From the NCBI GenBank assembly GCA_021443235.1, contig JABUUJ010000054.1:43078-49310 (forward strand): a stretch of 6,233 nt of DNA. The letters are read 5' to 3'. Numbering within the stretch: position 1 is the stretch's first letter; the number at the start of each line of letters is the position of its first letter. Position numbers and translations under genes: made by a program. Positions 6,209 through 6,233 of the stretch are shown one piece after another. The stretch comes from Muribaculaceae bacterium. Its GTDB lineage: Bacteria; Bacteroidota; Bacteroidia; Bacteroidales; Muribaculaceae. The notes beneath the pieces were generated by a model that was not told where the DNA came from, made no database searches, and saw nothing but the letters and a program-made list of their open reading frames with translations.

Positions 6209-6233
6209 GACTTTGACTTTGACTTTGACTTTG
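6209..6233. repeat. Hexanucleotide tandem repeat (GACTTT), at least four units, cut by the window end
   Basis: Four GACTTT units and a trailing G run to the last base of the window, so the true length is unknown. The unit is the reverse complement of the hexamer before the PBP gene (GTCAAA read in another register). The two arrays therefore form a pair of inverted repeats with at least 25 bp of identity, about 2.4 kb apart, on either side of the PBP gene. Confidence 0.85.

Overview
The window looks like chromosomal DNA of a gut-type Bacteroidota, most likely order Bacteroidales (Muribaculaceae, Prevotellaceae or a relative). The reasons are: promoters of the TTTG / TAnnTTTG type, no Shine-Dalgarno sequences before any start codon, a secreted protein built from chitobiase-like modules with a C-terminal 'FNILGQ...GIVIQDGKK' tail, and a LytS/LytTR pair of the usual Bacteroidales form. 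The family assignment is inference; no rRNA or marker gene is present. I see no phage, IS, CRISPR, tRNA or rRNA sequence.

Layout. Positions 1-68 lie downstream of the first gene and hold a C/G-rich hairpin and a 7-bp tandem repeat. Positions 69-1751 (minus) encode a 560-aa secreted multidomain protein. Positions 1752-1875 are a compact AT-rich divergent promoter region whose two -7 boxes form a perfect 11-bp inverted repeat. Positions 1876-3650 (plus) hold a two-gene operon: a membrane LytS-type histidine kinase and a LytTR response regulator with an ATGA overlap. Positions 3651-3793 are a 143-bp spacer made mostly of three different short tandem repeats. Positions 3794-6181 (plus) encode a bifunctional class A penicillin-binding protein (PBP1A type) with all core catalytic motifs intact. 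Positions 6182-6233 hold a second C/G-rich hairpin element and the start of a hexamer array inverted relative to the one before the PBP gene.

How the genes may work together. The kinase and regulator clearly form one signalling unit. The PBP gene follows on the same strand with no evident terminator between, so read-through or direct control by the regulator is possible but not shown. The secreted protein is transcribed away from the kinase, and the two promoters overlap, so they probably compete for polymerase.

The coding content is conventional. The unusual material is in the non-coding DNA: four different short tandem repeats, two related palindromic C-rich elements directly after gene ends, and inverted hexamer arrays on both sides of the PBP gene. 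I did not find a convincing new multi-gene system.
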